A stretch of 64,000 nucleotides of DNA from a bacterium (GTDB lineage Bacteria > Pseudomonadota > Alphaproteobacteria > Caulobacterales > Hyphomonadaceae), in assembly GCA_016125045.1 (NCBI GenBank), contig WGML01000001.1, forward strand, positions 163,253 through 227,252, in the 5' to 3' direction. Positions 31,517 through 40,541 of this stretch are shown here, piece by piece. The position numbers and the translations under genes are program-made. Positions within the stretch are counted from its first letter, which is position 1; every line of letters begins with the position of its first letter. Below the pieces are notes generated by a model. It did not search any database. It was given only the letters and a program-made list of their open reading frames with translations, and was not told the DNA's origin.

Positions 31517-32341
31517 TTAGGTCGCCGGAAGCGTGAACTCCATTCCGTCATAGGCGGGCGTCACTCCGTGCGGCAGCTCTTGGCTGAGCTTGCGATAGTC
31601 GAGATCGATATGCAGATTCGTCAGGATCGCGCGCCGTGGCTTTAGCTGTTCAATCCAGCCAAGCGCCTGGGCGACGGTCGCGTGCGTCGGATGCGGAGTG
31701 TAGCGCAGCGCGTCAAGAATGATCGTGTCGAGGCCATGCAGTCGTTCGAGCGTCGCGTCGGACATCCGAACCACGTCGTTGCAATAGGCGAAGGCGCCGC
31801 ACCTGAAGCCGAGCGACGGCATGGTCCCATGATCGAGATCGAGGCATTCGAGGTTGATCGCTCCTCCCGGCCCCTCCAGCGGTACGCTCGATCCCGGCGC
31901 AAGGTCGGGTTTGGCGTCAAGGATTGCTGGATAGCCGGCCTTCGCCTCGAAACAATAGTCGAACCGTTTGGTGAGCACGTTCGCAGTGAATGTGTCCATG
32001 TGCACCGGTATGCGGGCCCTGCTCCGCAGCGTCAGCGCCCGCAGATCGTCGATCCCGTGGCACTGGTCGGCATGGGAGTGCGTGATAGCGACGTGATGGA
32101 CCACCGACACATTCGCCGCAAGCAGTTGTTCCCGAAGGTCTGGCGACGTATCGATCAGCACGACAGTGCGGTCGCCGCCCGTCGCCTTGCGCGTCATCAG
32201 GATCGAGCATCGGGACCGCCGATTGCGCGGGTCGGACGGATCGCACGCGCCCCAGTCATTGCCTACGCGCGGCACACCACCGGAAGACCCGCATCCAAGG
32301 ATCCGCACATGTAGGTCGTTGCTGCTGCTGGCGGCGATCAA
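31517..32341 (-). CDS. Metallo-beta-lactamase fold hydrolase (PhnP-like)
   Basis: A 274 aa MBL-fold protein. The opening VRILGCGSSGGVPRVGNDWG and the metal motif THSHADQCHGIDDL resemble PhnP/cyclic phosphodiesterase-type enzymes common next to tatD in alphaproteobacteria. LDLDHGTM and LTNLHIDLDY supply later metal ligands. The substrate is unknown; a phosphodiesterase role is inference. ATGA overlap with tatD at its start (32338-32341). Confidence 0.85.
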   Translation of the reverse strand: MIAASSSNDLHVRILGCGSSGGVPRVGNDWGACDPSDPRNRRSRCSILMTRKATGGDRTVVLIDTSPDLREQLLAANVSVVHHVAITHSHADQCHGIDDLRALTLRSRARIPVHMDTFTANVLTKRFDYCFEAKAGYPAILDAKPDLAPGSSVPLEGPGGAINLECLDLDHGTMPSLGFRCGAFAYCNDVVRMSDATLERLHGLDTIILDALRYTPHPTHATVAQALGWIEQLKPRRAILTNLHIDLDYRKLSQELPHGVTPAYDGMEFTLPAT

Positions 32342-33120
32342 CTCAGCCTCCCGAATGTGCGAAGGCAGACGGCGGTGGTGGCGCTCGCGGCTTCGTCCTG
32401 CGTCACACCTCGCAACGCGGCATAGGCCGCGCAGACATCCTTGAGGAAAGCGGGCTCGTTCCGCCGACCGCGATGCGGCGTCGGCGCGAGATAGGGGCAG
32501 TCGGTTTCGAGGATCACCCGGTCCATGGGAATTCGGGCCATCACGGTCCGCACCTCCGCGGCGCTCTTGAACGAGAGGATGCCCGAAACCGAAAAGACCG
32601 CTCCGAGGTCCAGCGCCCGCGCTGCGAGCCTTTCGCCTCCCGTGTAGCAGTGCATCAGAATTGAAAACGCGCCCTTGCGGTGCTCATCCTCAAGCACGTC
32701 TCCGGTCAGGTCGTCTGCTTCCCGTGTGTGGATGACGATCGGCAATCCGGTTTCGCGCGCCGCCTCGATGTGGACCCGTAATGATCGCTCCTGAAGCGCG
32801 ATGTCGCTATAGCCATAGTGCTGGTCGAGCCCCGTTTCTCCGATGGCGCATACCAGCGGGTCCCGGGCAGCGTCGACGAGCGACTCCGGCTGCAGCCCCG
32901 GGAAGTCCTTTGCGTGATGCGGATGGACGCCGACGCTGCACCAGATGTCGTCATTGGCCTGGGCGATGGCGTGAACAGCCGGGAACCGGTCCAACCGGTC
33001 GCAGATTGATATGAACCGCGACACGCCGACGGCGCGGGCGCGCTCCAGCACTGCATCGAGGTCCTGCGAAAAGGCGTCGGAGTGCAGGTTCACGTGGCTG
33101 TCGATCAGCGGCGCATTCAT
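32338..33120 (-). CDS. tatD: TatD-family metal-dependent deoxyribonuclease
   Basis: TIM-barrel hydrolase (260 aa): IDSHVNLHSDAF (HxN/H metal site), SVGVHPHHAKDF, AIGETGLDQHYG, IVIHTREADD, LMHCYTGG and LETDCPYLAPTPHRGRRNEP are the family's ordered motifs. The first His-x-His is HVN here. The start at 33120 was chosen for the ATGA overlap with holB and because the barrel begins at once (MNAPLIDSHVNLH). Confidence 0.92.
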   Translation of the reverse strand: MNAPLIDSHVNLHSDAFSQDLDAVLERARAVGVSRFISICDRLDRFPAVHAIAQANDDIWCSVGVHPHHAKDFPGLQPESLVDAARDPLVCAIGETGLDQHYGYSDIALQERSLRVHIEAARETGLPIVIHTREADDLTGDVLEDEHRKGAFSILMHCYTGGERLAARALDLGAVFSVSGILSFKSAAEVRTVMARIPMDRVILETDCPYLAPTPHRGRRNEPAFLKDVCAAYAALRGVTQDEAASATTAVCLRTFGRLS

Positions 33121-34118
33121 TTCGGCGTGCGTCCGTCCGCATCCGTTGCAGGACGCGCCATCGCGGTGAACCTGCGCCATGCCGTCGCGATCGTCTGCGA
33201 CCTGTCCATGTTAAGCTCTCTTGCCTCGGCCTCGATGCGCACGAGCGATAACCATCGAGCTGCGGCGTCGCCCGCTTGAACGGGGTCGCCCGTCGACCGA
33301 GCCTGATCCTCGACGCCTGAGCGCAGTGCGTCAAAGGCCGCCGCGAGCGCGTCTTCAGACTGTCCAGCGATCCGGATCAGATCTGCTTCGTCCCGTCCGG
33401 CGGATCGATCGGAAGCCGACCGTATCGCCGCCAACGCCGCTTTGCGTGCAGCCCCGACAGACTCCCCCGCAAGCCGCAGGGATTGCCCGGGCCTGCGGTT
33501 GCGCCCAGCGCAGGCGGCCTCAAGCGCCGCTCCCTCAAGGCCCGCCGCCTCGAGCGCAAGTCTGTGATCGGCCTCAGAAAGCTCCCGAAGCATCACCAGT
33601 CTGCACCGGCTTCGTATTGTCGGCGGGAGCCCTTGCTCACCGTGACTGACCAGGATCAGAACGGCGCCGTCAGGGGGTTCTTCGAGCGTCTTCAGCAAGG
33701 CGTTCATGCCGTAGCGGTTCAGCTCATCCATAGCGTCGACGATCGCGACGCGTCGCCCGGACATCCCTGGTTTCAGGGCGAAGAAGCTGATGAGGTCGCG
33801 CGCGTGCGCGACGGGAATCTCCGTCTTCTGCTTGCCGGCGTCGTCAATCGGGCGTCGGAGGAGTCGGAAGTCAGGGTGGCTGCCGGCGGCCAACAAACGC
33901 CCGACGCCCTCATCCTCCCGCAGCTCAAAATCCGGCGCGGACGCTCCGGTCAGCAACTGCGCGGCGAACCTGATCGCGAGTTTCGATTTCCCTATGCCGC
34001 GCGGACCAAGCAGCATCCAGCCATGGTGCAACCGGCCGTCCGCAAGCGCGGCTGACATGGCCAGCTTGGCGTCAACATGGCCATAGACCGGGCCGAAGTC
34101 CTGGGGGTCGAGTTGCAT
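33117..34118 (-). CDS. holB: DNA polymerase III delta' subunit
   Basis: Clamp-loader subunit (333 aa). AAA+ fold with the modified P-loop WMLLGPRGIGKSKLAIRFAA, the sensor segment MNALLKTLEEPPDGAVLILV and SRCRLVMLRELSE. It lies between tmk and tatD, the usual order. Start overlaps the tmk stop by one base (TAATG at 34118). Confidence 0.94.
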   Translation of the reverse strand: MQLDPQDFGPVYGHVDAKLAMSAALADGRLHHGWMLLGPRGIGKSKLAIRFAAQLLTGASAPDFELREDEGVGRLLAAGSHPDFRLLRRPIDDAGKQKTEIPVAHARDLISFFALKPGMSGRRVAIVDAMDELNRYGMNALLKTLEEPPDGAVLILVSHGEQGLPPTIRSRCRLVMLRELSEADHRLALEAAGLEGAALEAACAGRNRRPGQSLRLAGESVGAARKAALAAIRSASDRSAGRDEADLIRIAGQSEDALAAAFDALRSGVEDQARSTGDPVQAGDAAARWLSLVRIEAEARELNMDRSQTIATAWRRFTAMARPATDADGRTPK

Positions 34119-34768
34119 TAGTCACCACTGGGGCGATCCAGCCGGTCACCGATGATCCGGATGGCGGCGTCCGCAAGTTCGTTCGGGGGTAGCGCCGCAT
34201 CCAGGACGACGCAACGTTCCGGTTCCCGCTCCGCGATGCGCAGGAAGGCCTGCCTCACACGCTCATGATAGGCGTCGTCGCGGTCTTCAAACACGTCGGA
34301 GGCGCCCTTTCGGCGTTCAATTCGCCGCCGCGCTTCCTCCAGGGGAAGATCGAGGATGAGCGTCAGATCGGGGCGCTCAGGCGGCAGGAGCTCGTTAAGC
34401 AGGCCAAGCGTCTCGCTCGAAATCGGCTCGTGAGCGGCGGAGGATTGGTAGGCCTCGGTTGAATCCACGAACCGGTCGCACAGCACCCATCGGCCGGTCG
34501 CGAGCGCCGGTCGGATCACTTTTTCGATGTGGTCGCAGCGCGCCGCACTGAAGATCAGGGACTGGGACAAGGCGCTTGGTTGCTCCCCTGGCGGCGACAG
34601 GACGATTGCGCGCAGGGCCTCGGCGAGGGGTGTGCCGCCTGGCTCCCGGGTCAGGGTCGTCTGTCGGCCAGCGCCGCGAAGGTGCGCGTCGATCGCCCGC
34701 GCAAGCGTGGACTTGCCGGTCGCTTCCCCGCCTTCCAGAGTGATGAAGCGGCCGCGGCCTTCCATCAT
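34118..34768 (-). CDS. tmk: Thymidylate kinase
   Basis: It phosphorylates dTMP to dTDP (216 aa). P-loop FITLEGGEATGKSTLARAID, the TMP-binding LTREPGGTPLAEALR, the DRFVDS motif and the lid region EARRRIERRKGASDVFEDRD are visible. Two adjacent ATGs (34768, 34765) could start it; 34768 forms an ATGA with the dacC stop. Confidence 0.97.
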   Translation of the reverse strand: MMEGRGRFITLEGGEATGKSTLARAIDAHLRGAGRQTTLTREPGGTPLAEALRAIVLSPPGEQPSALSQSLIFSAARCDHIEKVIRPALATGRWVLCDRFVDSTEAYQSSAAHEPISSETLGLLNELLPPERPDLTLILDLPLEEARRRIERRKGASDVFEDRDDAYHERVRQAFLRIAEREPERCVVLDAALPPNELADAAIRIIGDRLDRPSGD

Positions 34769-36000
34769 TCGCCGCGGACGCCGACGAGTGCACGCCCGAA
34801 CAGGTTGAGCTTGCCGACGGTCTCACCCGCCTGAAGCGGCACCCGAATGTCCTCCGCCCCGGGCGCTGAGATGAGGAGTTCGGCGACGGTGTCGCCCTGT
34901 TTCACCGGAGCGGCGATCGGCCCTTTGTAGTTGATGATGGCGGAGATTTTCCGCGTCGCATCGATATGCAGCCCTTTGGAGACCGACCCTGAGGCGACCA
35001 GCGGCACCGTCGGTTTGGCGCCGAGCCAGACCTCCGCTGCACCGACGACCGCTCCCTCCGTCACGAGCTCGACGGTGTCGAAATCCGCAAAGGCGGCGCG
35101 CATCACCCGTCGCGCTTCTTGGGCACGCTGGGTTTCACTTGGAAGGCCCTGCAGCACGATGATGCGTCGCTTGCCATCCTGAACGGCGGAGCCGACCAAA
35201 CCATACCCGGAGACTTCAAGGTGCCCTGTCTTGAGCCCGTCGGCGCCCGGCACCTCTCTCAGCAACGGATTCCGGTTTGGCTGACGGATGCCGTTCCAGG
35301 TGAACTCCTGTTCGGAGTAGATCGGGTAGAATTGAGGGAAGTCTCGGATGATCATCTGCGCCAGTCGACCGAGATCTTGAGCGCTTATGCGGTGATCCGG
35401 TTCATCCAGCCCGGTCGAATTCCGGAACGATGCGGAAGACAGGCCGAGTTCGCGCGCGCGCTCCGTCATCAGGGTGGCGAACGCTTCCTCGGTCCCGGAA
35501 ATGCCCTCGGCAAGCACGATGCAGGCGTCGTTGCCGGACTGCACGATGGCGCCGCGGAGGAGGTCGTCGACCTTCACCCTCGAGCCAAGCTTCAGGAACA
35601 TCGTGGAGCCGCCGGACGTCGCGCCGCCTTTGCGCCAGGCGTTTTCGCTGACGACGAGTTCGTCATCCAAGGATAGCCTTCCATCCCGGATGCGCTCAAA
35701 CACGATGTACATCGTCATGAGCTTCGTCATTGAGGCCGGGATCAAAGGTTCCGAGCCGCGCTTGGAGTAGAGGGAGACGCCGGTGCCCGCGTCCATGATG
35801 TAGGCGTAGGTTGCGCTCGTGTTCAGCGGATCTGAGGCGTTGACGCTCGCATCGCCGCCGCCGGTGGAGGGCGGCGACTGGGCCGCCGCCGTCGCCAGCG
35901 CGGTAAGGGTCGCAATGAGCGCAGCCGCCAACATCGCAGCTGGTCCGGTCATGCGTCCGGCGCTGCGCGCGGAAGAAGATGTCATCAGTCCTTGTCCCAT
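34765..36000 (-). CDS. dacC: D-alanyl-D-alanine carboxypeptidase (PBP5/6 family)
   Basis: Periplasmic penicillin-binding protein trimming peptidoglycan pentapeptides (411 aa). Signal-peptide-like N-terminus (MLAAALIATLTALATAAAQS), catalytic SxxK motif SMTK with Ser90 and Lys93, SGN in VQSGNDACI and KTG in DGLKTGHLE. A C-terminal PBP5-type beta domain follows. ATG 36000 is used; ATG 35985 or 35952 would also retain the signal peptide. Confidence 0.93.
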   Translation of the reverse strand: MGQGLMTSSSARSAGRMTGPAAMLAAALIATLTALATAAAQSPPSTGGGDASVNASDPLNTSATYAYIMDAGTGVSLYSKRGSEPLIPASMTKLMTMYIVFERIRDGRLSLDDELVVSENAWRKGGATSGGSTMFLKLGSRVKVDDLLRGAIVQSGNDACIVLAEGISGTEEAFATLMTERARELGLSSASFRNSTGLDEPDHRISAQDLGRLAQMIIRDFPQFYPIYSEQEFTWNGIRQPNRNPLLREVPGADGLKTGHLEVSGYGLVGSAVQDGKRRIIVLQGLPSETQRAQEARRVMRAAFADFDTVELVTEGAVVGAAEVWLGAKPTVPLVASGSVSKGLHIDATRKISAIINYKGPIAAPVKQGDTVAELLISAPGAEDIRVPLQAGETVGKLNLFGRALVGVRGE

Positions 36001-36150
36001 CGTGTCTCAGGCCTGCGGCGCGCTCGAGGCGAGCACCAACACCGGTTGCGAACACCGGTGCAATCACCAGAGCACAAAATGGGAGACCGCCGGACGTTGC
36101 GTCAACGTTCCGGCGGTCAATTCCACAGAAGCTTCGTTGGTTTCAGATGA

Positions 36151-37317
36151 TCAGTCGCTGCGAGCGACGACAAAGGCCCGTCCACCTTGCTCGATCACCT
36201 GCCCCTGCACCATCGTCGCCTCGTCCCGCGACGCCCAGGGGCCGATCATGACCCGGAAGTGATGCGCGCCGTTGACGTCCGCTTCGGTGACGAAGACCGG
36301 GCCGATCGCGGACAGTGTTTCGCGAAGCTCAAGGGCGTTGGACAGATCGACGAATGATCCCGCCTGGACATAGAAGCCACGGATCGATGCGTCCGATCGC
36401 AGCGACGGCCGCCGATCGGGCGTCGGGGTCGGCTGCAGGGTCGGAAGGCTCGACGCGCTCACTTGCTGCAGCGGGCTTTGCGCCGGTTTCCGCGCCGACG
36501 GGGGCGCTGCGGCCATGAACCTGCCATCGGGAAGCGCATTTTCCTCGATCGGCGCGGGGCCGAGAAACTGGACGCGGACCTTTGCGGTTCCTTTTTCCAC
36601 CACATCGAGGGCTTCGGCCGCGCGGCGCGAGAGGTCGATGATGCGGTCGTCGACGAAGGGTCCGCGGTCGTTCAGTCGAACCACCACCGACTGGTTGGTT
36701 TGAAGATTGGTCACGCGCACGAGGCTCGGAATCGGAAGGGTCGGATGCGCCGCCGTCATCGCGTCTGTGTCGAAGGTCTCACCGCTCGCTGACGCTTTGC
36801 CGTGGAAATTCGGCCCATACCAGGACGCGATCCCGACCTCGTCATAGTTCGGCTCATGCGTCGGAACGAACCACTTGCCTTCGACTTCATAGGGCGGGCC
36901 GGCATAAGGTTCAGCCAGTCGGCCGGAAAGCCCCGCAACCGCTCTGGCGTTCGGATTGCTGTAGTCGCTCGTGGGGTCCGGAGCCATCAGGCGCGCCGAG
37001 GTCTCGGAAGGCGCTGGATAGGTCGCGGGCGTGGGCTCGCCGCCTCCGGCCCCCGGCAGCAGCGTCCATGCTCCAGCGGCGGGCGCGGACTTGCCCGAGG
37101 GCGCGTAGGCGCTCAGCCCCGCCACTCGTTCGTCCGGAACGTCGGCCCTTGGTTGCGCTGTTTCCGCTCCGAGTCCGCTTGCGAACACGATCGGCGCGCC
37201 GCGGCTCGATTGCGCGGCCGCCTGCCCGAGACCAACCGTCATAACGGCGAGGCCGACAAGAGACAGCCGTGCTATTCCGCCGGCCTGAAACGCGGCCGCA
37301 CCCTGGAAGCGAACCAT
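36151..37317 (-). CDS. rlpA: RlpA-like septal lytic transglycosylase with SPOR domain
   Basis: A 388 aa exported protein: signal peptide (LSLVGLAVMTVGLGQAAAQS), a long Pro/Ala linker, a double-psi beta-barrel (EVGIASWYGPNFHGKASASG, then VRLNDRGPFVDDRIIDLSRR with the catalytic Asp), and a C-terminal SPOR domain (GFYVQAGSFVDLSNALELRE) binding denuded septal glycan. It is the last core gene before the tRNA-Ser insertion site. Confidence 0.92.
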   Translation of the reverse strand: MVRFQGAAAFQAGGIARLSLVGLAVMTVGLGQAAAQSSRGAPIVFASGLGAETAQPRADVPDERVAGLSAYAPSGKSAPAAGAWTLLPGAGGGEPTPATYPAPSETSARLMAPDPTSDYSNPNARAVAGLSGRLAEPYAGPPYEVEGKWFVPTHEPNYDEVGIASWYGPNFHGKASASGETFDTDAMTAAHPTLPIPSLVRVTNLQTNQSVVVRLNDRGPFVDDRIIDLSRRAAEALDVVEKGTAKVRVQFLGPAPIEENALPDGRFMAAAPPSARKPAQSPLQQVSASSLPTLQPTPTPDRRPSLRSDASIRGFYVQAGSFVDLSNALELRETLSAIGPVFVTEADVNGAHHFRVMIGPWASRDEATMVQGQVIEQGGRAFVVARSD

Positions 37318-37655
37318 TCTGGTCTTCCCTTTTCACCATCCGCCGGCGCCTCGTGTCATGGGCGCCGGTCCACCGCTCTTCTGGCGGCGATGAGACAACA
37401 CTATCTCGGCACGATAGGAAAACGGTAATTTCAGCGCCCGCAAATTCGTTGAAATTTGACCCAAGCCCGGACGCGCCTAACGCCCGTGATGGAGTTTTGA
37501 GCAAATTTCCAGGAAAACGGGCTGCCCGTGCTTTCTGCTACAAGCGAATGCACGACCGCAGACCTCATGTGTCCACTTTCGCGCCTCGCCTGCTCGGTAA
37601 CCATTTTCTTTGCGGCCAACCGCATCTAGATGTCGTGCCGCGACCGGTTTTCAGC
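37318..37655 (+). other. Intergenic region between rlpA and tRNA-Ser
   Basis: 338 bases without a credible gene. Open frames crossing it have no family motifs and run into the tRNA. It should contain the rlpA promoter (reading left) and the tRNA promoter (reading right). I see no repeat or strong hairpin. Confidence 0.6.
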
Positions 37656-37745
37656 GGATGGGTGGCAGAGTGGTCGATTGCGGCGGTCTTGAAAACCGTT
37701 GAGTGTTTACGCACTCCGGGGGTTCGAATCCCTCCCCATCCGCCA
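37656..37745 (+). tRNA. tRNA-Ser (anticodon UGA), ICE integration site
   Basis: Class II tRNA: acceptor GGATGGG (37656-37662) pairs with CCCATCC (37735-37741), discriminator G and encoded CCA (37743-37745). The anticodon loop CTTGAAA gives UGA. A long variable arm (GAGTGTTTACGCACTC) is diagnostic of serine tRNAs, and the T-arm TTCGAAT is intact. The adjacent recombinase gene ends inside the variable arm, so the 3' part of this tRNA doubles as the element's attachment region. Confidence 0.96.
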
Positions 37746-39362
37746 CTCTGGAACATAAGTGCGAACGCCGTTCGCCGCCGTTCCTACGCCATTCGCGGAA
37801 GCCAGGACCCTCAAGAGCTCGTTTCGCGAGCCCATGATCCGAACCTCGCGCTCGGTGACCTCGACCCGCTGGGCCAGAGCCCGCAGATGATCCCGCCGAA
37901 ATCCGCCGTCCTTTCCACGCATGCGCCGACGGGCGACGGCCGCGAAACGGGCGATCTGATCGGGCGTGACCGCTTGGCCCGCGCTCTCGATCGCGGCGCG
38001 TGCGCGCTCCGCGTCGATGCGCGCCTGGTCGCGCGTGGCTTTCAGCTCCTCGATGCGCGTCCTGAGTGACGGATCGTCCAGATCGGCGACGCCGCTTTCG
38101 ATGGCGTCATAGAGCCGCTTCAACCGCGCCTCGGCGGCGGCAGCGCGGTTGACCAGTTCCGCCGCATGCGCGCGCCGACGTTCGTCCCTCTCCTCACGAC
38201 GGTCGAGATGGATGGCGAGCAAGTCGCGTAGCCGTTCGGGCTGAAGGAGCCGCTTCTCCAGATGCTCGGCCACCAGAAGGTCGAGCCGGTCCATCTGGAT
38301 CGTGCGGCCCTTGCAGCCGGTCTTGCCCTGCCGCGCGGCGGTCGAGCAGGTGTAGTAGCGATAGTGCTTGGCCTTGCCCGAGGTGCGCAGCGTCATCGCG
38401 CCGCCGCAGTCGGCGCAGAAGCAGATGCCGGTGAGCAGTGTCGGGCCGCTAACGGTCCGGCCCGGCACGACCATCGGGCTGCGCGACTTGAGCAGCTCCT
38501 GGACCGCGTCGAAGGTTTCCCGGTCGATCAGCGGCGGCACGGGCACGGTGACGGTTTCAGCCTGCGCCTTGGGCGTGCCGTCCTTGTAGGTCCGGCCCCA
38601 TTGATGCTCCCCGATATAGGTCCGGCGGGTCAGGATGCGGTGCACCGTGCCGACGCCCCAGCGCCCGCCGGTGCGGGTATAGAGCTTGCGCGCGTTGAGA
38701 TGGGCGGCGATCGCCTTCACGCCCATGCGCCCGCTCGTGCCGTCGCCCTCCAGCGCCAGCTTGAACATCAGCCGGACCGTGTCGGCATGCAGCGGATCGA
38801 TCTCCAGCACCTTCTTGATCTTCGCCCCGCGCTTCTCGGCATCGATGACGCGGTAGCCGACCGGCGGCAGCGATCCGTTCCAGAAGCCCTGGCGGGCGTT
38901 TTCCTTCAGCGCCCGGAGCGTGTGCTTGGCGTTCTCCTTGGACTGATACTCGTCAAACAGCGCCATGATCTGGCGCATCATGACGTGCATCGGGTCGTCG
39001 CCGAGTTCCTGCGTCATCGAGACGAGCCGGACACCGTTCTTGGCGAGCTTGCGGACGTAGAACTCCAGCTCGAAGTGGTCGCGGAAGAAGCGGCTGAAGG
39101 AGTGGACCACCACGACGTCGAAGGCGGCGGGCTTGGCGGTGCCGGCCTCCATCATGCGCTGGAACTCAGGCCGCCGGTCATTGGTCGCCGAGGCGCCGGG
39201 CTCGATATAGGTCTCGACGAGCTGGTATCCGCGTGCCGCACAATAGGCTTCGCCCTGCCGGCGCTGATCGGGGATCGACACATCGTGCTCGGCTTGCCGC
39301 GCCGTCGAGACGCGCAAGTACAGCGCCGCGCGCAGCTTCCCGGCGGGTTGCGGGGCGGTCAC
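37707..39362 (-). CDS. Large serine recombinase (ICE integrase)
   Basis: Large serine recombinase, 551 aa: catalytic domain with nucleophile Ser19 in AALYLRVSTARQAEHD, a Recombinase domain (GYRVIDAEKRGAKIKKVL), a zinc ribbon (CFCADCGGAM...CSTAARQGKTGC) and a coiled-coil tail (LVNRAAAAEARLKRLYDAIE). It catalyses integration and, with a directionality factor, excision. Its stop (37707-37709) lies in the variable arm of tRNA-Ser, so the last residues, WRMGRDSNPRSA, are read from the tRNA's complement. The ATG overlaps the TumA-like gene by 4 bases. Confidence 0.95.
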   Translation of the reverse strand: MTAPQPAGKLRAALYLRVSTARQAEHDVSIPDQRRQGEAYCAARGYQLVETYIEPGASATNDRRPEFQRMMEAGTAKPAAFDVVVVHSFSRFFRDHFELEFYVRKLAKNGVRLVSMTQELGDDPMHVMMRQIMALFDEYQSKENAKHTLRALKENARQGFWNGSLPPVGYRVIDAEKRGAKIKKVLEIDPLHADTVRLMFKLALEGDGTSGRMGVKAIAAHLNARKLYTRTGGRWGVGTVHRILTRRTYIGEHQWGRTYKDGTPKAQAETVTVPVPPLIDRETFDAVQELLKSRSPMVVPGRTVSGPTLLTGICFCADCGGAMTLRTSGKAKHYRYYTCSTAARQGKTGCKGRTIQMDRLDLLVAEHLEKRLLQPERLRDLLAIHLDRREERDERRRAHAAELVNRAAAAEARLKRLYDAIESGVADLDDPSLRTRIEELKATRDQARIDAERARAAIESAGQAVTPDQIARFAAVARRRMRGKDGGFRRDHLRALAQRVEVTEREVRIMGSRNELLRVLASANGVGTAANGVRTYVPEWRMGRDSNPRSA

Positions 39363-39754
39363 GAGCGGCCTCCCGCGGCCTTGCGCTCCGTCCCGTCGAT
39401 GAGCGGCAGGTCGAGCGAGACCCGATCGTAGACGACCTTCGGCTTGAGGCGACGGCCCTCGCCGGGCTGCATCTCGATCAGGCCGTAGTCGGACATCTTC
39501 TTCAGCGTGCGCGACAGGTTCGACTTGGCGCGGCCGGTCATCTGCGCGAGCTCGTCGAGCGAGCCCGGCGCGCGCTCGGCGATGGTGCGCAAGAGCTCGC
39601 GGTTCCCGGCCGACAGGACCTGGGCGAAGGACTCGGTCGAGGTAAACCAGACCTTGGGGTCGTCCGGCCCCTGGCGCTCCTCGCCGCGGGCGATCCGCAT
39701 CGTCCGCGCCTTCATCGTCTCGTAATCGGCGATGCCGACCTTCAATGTCGTCAT
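39359..39754 (-). CDS. Winged-helix DNA-binding protein, TumA-like antitoxin
   Basis: A 131 aa protein with a C-terminal winged helix-turn-helix (GSLDELAQMTGRAKSNLSRT...MSDYGLIEMQPGEGRRLKPK) of the HVO_A0114/MarR-like type. Such proteins are commonly the partner of TumE/DUF6516 toxins. It overlaps the toxin gene upstream (39751-39754) and the recombinase gene downstream (39359-39362), each by ATGA. It probably represses the promoter at 40116-40134. Confidence 0.8.
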   Translation of the reverse strand: MTTLKVGIADYETMKARTMRIARGEERQGPDDPKVWFTSTESFAQVLSAGNRELLRTIAERAPGSLDELAQMTGRAKSNLSRTLKKMSDYGLIEMQPGEGRRLKPKVVYDRVSLDLPLIDGTERKAAGGRS

Positions 39755-40110
39755 GGGATCACTCCGCGCTCCTTCAACACCGCATCCACCAGGGTCCAGA
39801 AGTCGGCGAGCAGCGTCGCCGCATCCTGGTAGTCATAGGGACGCACGGTCCGGAGCCGGTGCCGGTGATCCTGCGGTTCGCCGCGCTTGCGCCTGCCCAC
39901 GGGGTGGGCGTTGTCGAAGCCGGCGAGCCGTCCGCCGTCGGGGCCGTGCAGGGTCAGCGCATAGTCGAGCCCGTGGGGCTTCTCCGGACTGACTGGCACA
40001 CGGCGGACGACGAACTTGACCCAGTGGCCACCCTGCGGGTCGACGACCAGCACCTGGCCGTCGAGATCGAGCAAGGCGTCGAGGCCCGGATCGCGCGTCT
40101 CTCTTGTCAT
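39751..40110 (-). CDS. TumE/DUF6516-family putative toxin
   Basis: A 119 aa protein with the DUF6516 pattern: an N-terminal beta-rich region (VLVVDPQGGHWVKFVVRRVP), YALTLHGPDGGRLAGFDNAH, the charged RKRGEPQDHRHR and PYDYQDAATLLADFWTLVD. It is paired with a winged-helix protein by a 4-base overlap, as in known TumE-TumA toxin-antitoxin systems. The toxin target is not known to me. It heads a three-gene operon ending in the integrase. Confidence 0.78.
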   Translation of the reverse strand: MTRETRDPGLDALLDLDGQVLVVDPQGGHWVKFVVRRVPVSPEKPHGLDYALTLHGPDGGRLAGFDNAHPVGRRKRGEPQDHRHRLRTVRPYDYQDAATLLADFWTLVDAVLKERGVIP

Positions 40111-40115
40111 GAGAA

Positions 40116-40134
40116 GTTATCTAGAGATGATAAC
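40116..40134 (-). promoter_or_regulatory. Inverted-repeat operator before the toxin-antitoxin-integrase operon
   Basis: GTTATC (40116-40121) and GATAAC (40129-40134) form a perfect inverted repeat, with a nested ATCT-AG-AGAT palindrome (40119-40128), 6 bases upstream of the toxin ATG at 40110. The AT-rich palindrome in a GC-rich element is a plausible autoregulation site for the winged-helix antitoxin. Confidence 0.55.
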
Positions 40135-40138
40135 GACG

Positions 40139-40396
40139 TCAAGTGCGATCCGGCCCTCCCGGCCCAAACAGCTCCTCGAGAATGTCACCGAACCAGGCCT
40201 CGAAAACGTCCACCTCCTCGGGCGTCACCGGCACGTCCTCAGGCCAGTCATCGGTCACGCGCCAATCGGACAGATCGTCCGCGACGGGACGGCCACGCGG
40301 CTTCGGCTCCGGCAGGCGGCAGTAGTCGAACAGGTCGATCTTGGCCGACCGAGCGGTGCCTGGGACTCGGCGTCTATCGTTCGCGGTGGAGGACAT
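40139..40396 (-). CDS. Small acidic hypothetical protein
   Basis: An 85 aa product, acidic C-terminal half (VTDDWPEDVPVTPEEVDVFE...GDILEELFG), no recognised family. It is 28 bases upstream of the TumE-like toxin on the same strand but separated from it by the operator palindrome, so it may have its own promoter in the divergent gap before the DUF932 gene. Its third-position GC is as high as that of its neighbours, which supports coding. Confidence 0.55.
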   Translation of the reverse strand: MSSTANDRRRVPGTARSAKIDLFDYCRLPEPKPRGRPVADDLSDWRVTDDWPEDVPVTPEEVDVFEAWFGDILEELFGPGGPDRT

Positions 40397-40541
40397 GGCT
40401 CCACCCTGCCGCGCGATCGCCGGCTCATAAATCGAAACCGTTTGGACGTAGCGCTCTCGGCGGCGAAGACAGGCGCACTGCGGGACGGCTCGGCGCCTGG
40501 TGCGCCAGCGATGAGAGTGAAAGTCCTGCGGCTTTCGCCGT

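Noticed and set aside
37269..38069. Open frame running from the rlpA upstream region through the tRNA-Ser
   Set aside because: It crosses a structurally complete tRNA and the integrase gene; no coding evidence.
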